Positions 59,872 to 64,000 of a stretch of DNA of 64,000 nt are shown piece by piece. The DNA lies in NCBI GenBank assembly GCA_002506755.1, contig DAYD01000001.1:7465-71464 (forward strand). Reading direction: 5' to 3'. A model generated the notes under the pieces. The model was not told where the DNA came from. It saw nothing but the letters and a program-made list of their open reading frames with translations, and ran no database searches. Every line of letters starts with the position of its first letter. Position 1 is the first letter of the stretch. The position numbers and the translations under genes were made by a program. The stretch comes from Euryarchaeota archaeon UBA462 (GTDB taxonomy: Archaea > Thermoplasmatota > Poseidoniia > Poseidoniales > Thalassarchaeaceae).

Positions 59872-62485
59872 AGATGCAAGTGACCTGGAATTGCCGAAAA
59901 ATAATGAGAACATTCTAAATCATTCTTTGAATGAAGAGATGAAAACATCGTACATCAACTATGCAATGTCAGTCATCATTGGAAGGGCTCTTCCTGATGC
60001 CAGAGACGGTCTGAAACCAGTTCATCGACGCGTCTTGTATGGCATGCACGAAGGGGGCCATACCTCTGAGAAGAAATATAGCAAATCCGCCCGTTCGGTT
60101 GGAGAAGTGATGGGAAAATACCACCCTCATGGAGATCAGTCAATCTATGACACCATGGTCAGAATGGCCCAAGATTTCTCACTTAGATACCCCCTTGTCG
60201 ATGGGCAGGGAAACTTCGGCTCGATCGATGGGGACCCTCCTGCAGCAATGAGATACACAGAAAGCAGATTGGATAAAATCTCAAAACACATGCTAGAGGA
60301 TATTGAAAAGAAAATAGTCGACTTCCAGGCAAACTTCGACGATTCCGAGATGGAGCCGACGGTACTACCGGCAAGGTTGCCAAATCTGCTTTTGAATGGT
60401 AGCGATGGGATAGCAGTTGGAATGGCAACTAGAATACCGCCTCACAACCTTACCGAGGTTGCTGGTGCAATTAGATTGCATGTCGATACGATTCTGGAGG
60501 AGGGTGTCGATAAGAAGGGGATTCCCGGGATTCCCCTTGAAGAGTACATGCAACATGTGAAAGGTCCTGACTTTCCTACCGGGGCTACAATTCATGGAAT
60601 AGATGGCATCATTGACATGTATTCTACGGGTAAAGGCAGATTCCACGTACGCTCAAAGTGCGATGTTGAGGACGATTCCAGCGGTAAGAAGATCATTATT
60701 CACGAGATTCCTTACCAAGTCAAGAAGTCTGACATGCTGGTACATATTGCAGATTTGGTATCAAAGGAGGTCGTGACCGGGATTAGGGATATTCGTGACG
60801 AGTCGTCCAAAGAGGGGATTCGAGTCGTCATAGATGTGAAGAACAATTCTGACCCACATGCAGTTCTAAATCAATTATTCAAATCGAGCAGATTGCAAGA
60901 GTCTTATTCTGCCAATATGATGGGCATCCTGGATGGAAGGCCGGTTCTACTATCCCTCCCAGTGATGCTGCACACTTATGTCGGCCACAGAGAAGAGATA
61001 ATAGAAAGAAGGGCTGTTTTCGATCTTGAGAAGGCCGAAACGAGATCACACATACTAGAAGGGCTAGTAAGGGCACAGGAGCGAATTGAAGACGTACTCA
61101 AGGCAGGTAGGGAAAGCACTGGTAGAGAGCAATTTGAGTCGATACTGCAAGGAAATGAAAGTTTGCCAAAAATTGCCGATTTCGATTTCACAAAGCCACA
61201 AGCAAAGGCAATCGCGGAAAGGCGTTTGTATCAGTTGAGTCGCCTGGATGTGGACAAGGTAACCAATGAATTTGAGAGTCTGAAAATCAAAATCGCCGAT
61301 TTGAAAGAAATTATCGAGTCGAGAGCGAGGCGTTTGGAAATATTGATCCAAGAGCTTGATGAAATGGTGGAAAGCCATGGGGATGAGAGATTGTCTGAAA
61401 TCGATCCGATGCCACTTTCGATGGATAGGGAGGACCTTGTTGCAGAGGAGGCCATTGTAATCTCACTAACTACTGACAACTACATCAGGCACCTTCCTGT
61501 AGAGGCATTCAGACTTCAGAATAGAGGGGGCAAGGGACTAAAGGGTGTGGCCACGAAAGATGAGGATGCCCCTGCTAAAATCGTCACTTGCTTCTCCAAA
61601 GACCGTCTTCTTGTCTTTACTGACCAAGGTAGAGTATACGGATTAAGAGCATGGGAAACTCCTTCGGCAAGTAGATACGGCAAAGGCAGCCATATCAGAA
61701 ATCTTCTTGGCAGTATCAGAGATGAAGAAAAGGTAGTCTCAATTCTACCATTGGATAGGGATTTGATTAGCTCCCCGGATGGGCACTTCCTTCTTTTCGC
61801 GACTAAGAAGGGTCTGATTAAGAAAACCAGTCTGAAAGAATATGTAAAAATCAATCGAAATGGGAAGTATGCACTCAGATTCAAAATAGATGGAGACACA
61901 CTGGTCAATGTAAGAAATGGAACTGAAGAGTCAGATATTGTGATGATTTCCAGTACTGGAAAGGCAAGCAGATTCGCTTGCTCAGAAATTACTGCCACTA
62001 GTAGGAATACATCAGGTGTTTGGGGCATTTTCACAGGAGATCGGAAGACTTCGGCCCGACAGGGGGATGGGGGGCACGTAGTTGGCATGGTGGTAACCAA
62101 TAATTATGAAACTCAAATACTCACTATCACAAAGAACGGAATGGGCAAGAGAACGATAATTGGAACCGGGGAAAGGGATGGATATAGGAGGACCAGCTCT
62201 GGGGCAAAGGGGGTTAAAACCATGGATCTTTATCCCGGCGATACTATTGTGGGGGTAAATCAGATTCCCGATGAAAATGACCAGATTTTCATGTTAACCA
62301 GCTCGGGCATGATGATTAGAATTGGTGCATCTCAAACTAAAGAGACCATTGGTAGAGCATCAAAGGGCACTAGAGTCATGGAATTGAGGGATCGTGGGAC
62401 AAAAAAATTCATCGATGAGATAATTTACGTCACTAGACTCCCTTCGGAACTAATTAGTACCGAAGAAAGTTCGGAAGAAGAATAA
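59861..62485 (+). CDS. gyrA: DNA gyrase subunit A
   Basis: Breakage-reunion subunit. The 874 residues contain INYAMSVIIGRALPDARDGL, KPVHRRVLYGM, SARSVGEVMGKYHPHGD, the catalytic Tyr in AAMRYTESRLDKI, and a coiled-coil tower with IADLKEIIES. The C-terminal pinwheel has LQNRGGKGLKG, the GyrA-box (QxRGGKG), which supports true gyrase rather than topoisomerase IV. The start is TTG 59861, inside the gyrB end, so translation is coupled. An acidic tail (STEESSEEE) ends it. tRNA-Ser follows after 48 bp. Confidence 0.96.
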   Translation: MTSEDASDLELPKNNENILNHSLNEEMKTSYINYAMSVIIGRALPDARDGLKPVHRRVLYGMHEGGHTSEKKYSKSARSVGEVMGKYHPHGDQSIYDTMVRMAQDFSLRYPLVDGQGNFGSIDGDPPAAMRYTESRLDKISKHMLEDIEKKIVDFQANFDDSEMEPTVLPARLPNLLLNGSDGIAVGMATRIPPHNLTEVAGAIRLHVDTILEEGVDKKGIPGIPLEEYMQHVKGPDFPTGATIHGIDGIIDMYSTGKGRFHVRSKCDVEDDSSGKKIIIHEIPYQVKKSDMLVHIADLVSKEVVTGIRDIRDESSKEGIRVVIDVKNNSDPHAVLNQLFKSSRLQESYSANMMGILDGRPVLLSLPVMLHTYVGHREEIIERRAVFDLEKAETRSHILEGLVRAQERIEDVLKAGRESTGREQFESILQGNESLPKIADFDFTKPQAKAIAERRLYQLSRLDVDKVTNEFESLKIKIADLKEIIESRARRLEILIQELDEMVESHGDERLSEIDPMPLSMDREDLVAEEAIVISLTTDNYIRHLPVEAFRLQNRGGKGLKGVATKDEDAPAKIVTCFSKDRLLVFTDQGRVYGLRAWETPSASRYGKGSHIRNLLGSIRDEEKVVSILPLDRDLISSPDGHFLLFATKKGLIKKTSLKEYVKINRNGKYALRFKIDGDTLVNVRNGTEESDIVMISSTGKASRFACSEITATSRNTSGVWGIFTGDRKTSARQGDGGHVVGMVVTNNYETQILTITKNGMGKRTIIGTGERDGYRRTSSGAKGVKTMDLYPGDTIVGVNQIPDENDQIFMLTSSGMMIRIGASQTKETIGRASKGTRVMELRDRGTKKFIDEIIYVTRLPSELISTEESSEEE

Positions 62486-62533
62486 TATGCAGACCGTTCT
62501 GCTTAAGCACGAATCTCTGGTCGTATAACTACT

Positions 62534-62620
62534 GCGGCAGTCGCATAGCCTGGCCATTGCGCTGGATTGCTAATCCAGTGGTGTTTCACCTCGGGAGTTC
62601 GAATCTCCCCTGCCGCGCCA
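62534..62620 (+). tRNA. tRNA-Ser (anticodon GCU), CCA encoded
   Basis: GCGGCAG (62534) pairs with CTGCCGC (to 62616). The anticodon stem CTGGA/TCCAG holds loop TTGCTAA, anticodon GCT (Ser, AGC/AGU codons). A long variable arm marks it as class II, and the T arm has GGGAGTTCGAATCTCCC. The body is 84 nt, discriminator G at 62617, and CCA is encoded at 62618-62620. No intron. Confidence 0.96.
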
Positions 62621-62653
62621 AAAATTCATCCGTAAAATTCCACTTGGGCAGTC

Positions 62654-63508
62654 ATGGAGCGGGCCGAGGGTGTGCTTATCGTATCACTTTCGACGTTGGC
62701 AATTGTCTCTTTAATTATCCTTTTTTGGATAATAATGCGACACATCAGCCTTAGGCCATCGAATGAGCGATCTTGGGTAAATGATAACAAAAAAATGGCC
62801 ACTGCGGAGATTGAGGGAAACAAAGTAACCATCCGAAACATACGAGACTTCGAATGGAGAAGCACCAGAGACTATGATGAAAGATGGATAGATATGGATA
62901 TCAGCCTTGACAAAGTATCGAAAATATGGTTCGTTCTCGAATACTTCGATCCATCTCGTAGGCAGATGGCCCATACCATTCTCAGTTTCGAGATGGAGGA
63001 CGGGAGAAGATTGGCTTGTTCGATAGAGGTGCGCAGAGAAGAAGGAGAGAGATACCACCCAATCAAAGGGATGTTCAGACAATACGAGCTGATTTATGTC
63101 TGGGCCACTGAAAGGGACGTGATAGGGGTCAGAACAAGATGTAGGAAAAAATCCGTAACCCACCTCTTCGAAGCAGTGGTACTTGGGCCGGGAAATGAGG
63201 GTAGGATGCTAGAATCTTACCTTAGGAGAACCAATAAGCTCAGTATGGAGCCCGAGTGGTACAACACGATAACAAATACATGTACAAGCAACATAGTAAA
63301 ACATGTCAATGAGGTCTATCCTGGTAGGGTCCCCAAAGCTCTCTCAATATTGCTTCCGGGACTAAGTCCACGTCTTCTCCAGAGGAGAAATCTGGTCAAG
63401 ATGTCAGGATCTATTGAGGAGACCCTGCAAAGGAGCATTATCGACGAAAAGGCAGAGAATTGGGATAAAATGTCGGACTTTGGCGATTGGATAAGATCTG
63501 ACTTGTGA
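62654..63508 (+). CDS. DUF4105-like membrane-anchored protein
   Basis: A 284-residue protein with an N-terminal membrane helix (LIVSLSTLAIVSLIILFWIIM) and a soluble domain whose middle resembles DUF4105 (bacterial Lnb-like periplasmic domain): RNIRDFEWRSTRDYDERW, KIWFVLEYFDPSRRQMAHTI, ACSIEVRREEGERYHPIKG, FRQYELIYVWATERDVIGV. The conserved Arg, Glu and His residues are retained. DUF4105 is a bacterial family of poorly known function, sometimes tied to lipoprotein or peptide handling. It lies 33 bp after tRNA-Ser; aroA follows after 35 bp. Confidence 0.75.
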   Translation: MERAEGVLIVSLSTLAIVSLIILFWIIMRHISLRPSNERSWVNDNKKMATAEIEGNKVTIRNIRDFEWRSTRDYDERWIDMDISLDKVSKIWFVLEYFDPSRRQMAHTILSFEMEDGRRLACSIEVRREEGERYHPIKGMFRQYELIYVWATERDVIGVRTRCRKKSVTHLFEAVVLGPGNEGRMLESYLRRTNKLSMEPEWYNTITNTCTSNIVKHVNEVYPGRVPKALSILLPGLSPRLLQRRNLVKMSGSIEETLQRSIIDEKAENWDKMSDFGDWIRSDL

Positions 63509-63543
63509 CACAGGGTTAACACTCCGGTCCTCGTGGCAGGAGT

Positions 63544-64000
63544 ATGCTTAATCTCGAGCCAATCACTTGCGGCAGAGTGGTGCAGTGGTCATTACCCCCC
63601 TCAAAAAGTCATATGATTCGATGGTTGATGCTAGCTTCTCAATCATCTGGCTCCGTAGCATTGAGGTTTTCAGAAATTCCCGGTGCAGACGTCTCAGCCA
63701 TGGCAGACTGCCTTGAGTCAATGGGGGCTAAGATCGTTCGAAAAGATGGTGAATGGACAATCTCCGGAGTTGGAAGGAGGGGTTTCGAATCACCCAATAA
63801 GCCCCTAAACTGCGGTAATTCTGGGACTACTGCTCGTTTCCTAATGGCCATGGTGGCTGGAATCGGCGAAAATATCCGCATAGATGGGGATGATTCGCTT
63901 AGAGGCAGGGACATGTCAATTGTTGCTGGGGCGTTGAGGGATCTAGGGTGCTCGGTATCTGGGGACTCACTTCCGCTAACTGTGCAGGGACCTATAAAAT
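63544..64000 (+). CDS. aroA: EPSP synthase (AroA), N-terminal part, runs off the window
   Basis: 3-phosphoshikimate 1-carboxyvinyltransferase of the shikimate pathway. The visible 152 codons start MLNLEPITCGRVVQWSLPPS, where the substrate-binding PPSKSHMIRWLMLAS motif follows at once, then GADVSAMADCLESMGAKI, KPLNCGNSGTTARFLMAMVA (PEP loop) and IDGDDSLRGRDMS. Only the first of two lobes is present before base 64000. ATG 63544 is preceded by GGCAGGAG. Its start overlaps a false tRNA-like stretch (see rejections). Confidence 0.93.
   Translation, partial: MLNLEPITCGRVVQWSLPPSKSHMIRWLMLASQSSGSVALRFSEIPGADVSAMADCLESMGAKIVRKDGEWTISGVGRRGFESPNKPLNCGNSGTTARFLMAMVAGIGENIRIDGDDSLRGRDMSIVAGALRDLGCSVSGDSLPLTVQGPIK

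Noticed and set aside
61516..62100. Open frame of 194 codons on the minus strand
   Set aside because: Antisense to the GyrA C-terminal pinwheel, which is firmly conserved.
63570..63600. tRNA-like start (GCGGCAGAGTGGTGCAGTGG) resembling a D arm
   Set aside because: No anticodon or T arm follows, and the bases are codons of the aroA N-terminus leading into the PPSKSH motif.
1..64000. CRISPR arrays, insertion sequences, integrases, prophage or toxin-antitoxin pairs
   Set aside because: No regularly spaced repeats, transposase or integrase motifs, or attachment-site duplications were seen while reading the window.

Overview
The window reads as chromosomal DNA from a planktonic euryarchaeon of the Poseidoniia (Marine Group II, Thermoplasmatota). 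The archaeal core is clear: polymerase D small subunit, Nob1, Nop10, Nmd3, Csl4, aIF2-alpha, ribosomal proteins L37e, L44e and S27e, and a PAC2-type proteasome chaperone. Mixed with it are bacterial-type genes typical of surface-ocean heterotrophic archaea: gyrase A and B, acyl-CoA dehydrogenases with EtfBA, a Ccm heme exporter, a bacterial-class CCA enzyme, RmuC, Maf, and large secreted proteases with C-terminal membrane anchors. The assignment is an inference from gene content; no 16S rRNA lies in the window.

Layout. 1-5.5 kb: end of a membrane protein, folD, then a SUF locus on the minus strand (sufS-sufE-sufT), a SLOG-like protein, tRNA-Glu, a VTT membrane protein, nob1, tatA and a MoaD/SAMP-like protein. 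5.5-12 kb: HAD phosphatase, polB (DP1), CinA-like amidase, tRNA-Val, a PIMT-like protein, a small SerK-like kinase, class II cca, and an H-protein-like protein without the lipoyl lysine. 12-22 kb: acyl-CoA dehydrogenase, a cysteine desulfurase-like enzyme, HMG-CoA synthase, tyrS, a beta-propeller membrane protein, a glutaryl-CoA dehydrogenase-like enzyme and etfBA. 22-32 kb: purF and rpl37e; the conserved cluster rpl44e-rps27e-aIF2-alpha-nop10-PAC2; then an RNA-centred minus-strand set (METTL5-like methylase, a Csl4-RRM fusion, a radical SAM protein).

31-44 kb: rmuC with an M23-type peptidase; a minus-strand run ccmAB (fused)-ccmC-ccmD-nmd3-pgi/pmi; a rhomboid protease followed by a 1.6-k-residue membrane-anchored subtilisin; maf. 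44-48 kb: a NifU-like protein and sufCBD, followed by a 46-residue zinc-ribbon protein. 48-57 kb: a DUF2085-like membrane protein, thymidylate kinase with a long extra domain, a glutaminyl-cyclase-like protein, and a PKD-repeat metallopeptidase with its partner. 57-64 kb: aroD, gyrBA with a perfect 27-bp palindrome in front of gyrB, tRNA-Ser, a DUF4105-like membrane protein and the start of aroA.

Genes are packed tightly and no stretch above 300 bases lacks a gene. The longest gap is about 200 bp, between aroD and gyrB. I saw no CRISPR array, insertion sequence, integrase or prophage genes. The window is mostly core genome. The oddities are gene fusions (Csl4-RRM, CcmA-CcmB, Tmk plus extra domain), family members that have lost hallmark residues (H-protein lysine, L44e zinc cysteines), the gyrB palindrome, and short genes that size cut-offs would drop (ccmD, rps27e, the 46-residue zinc ribbon).
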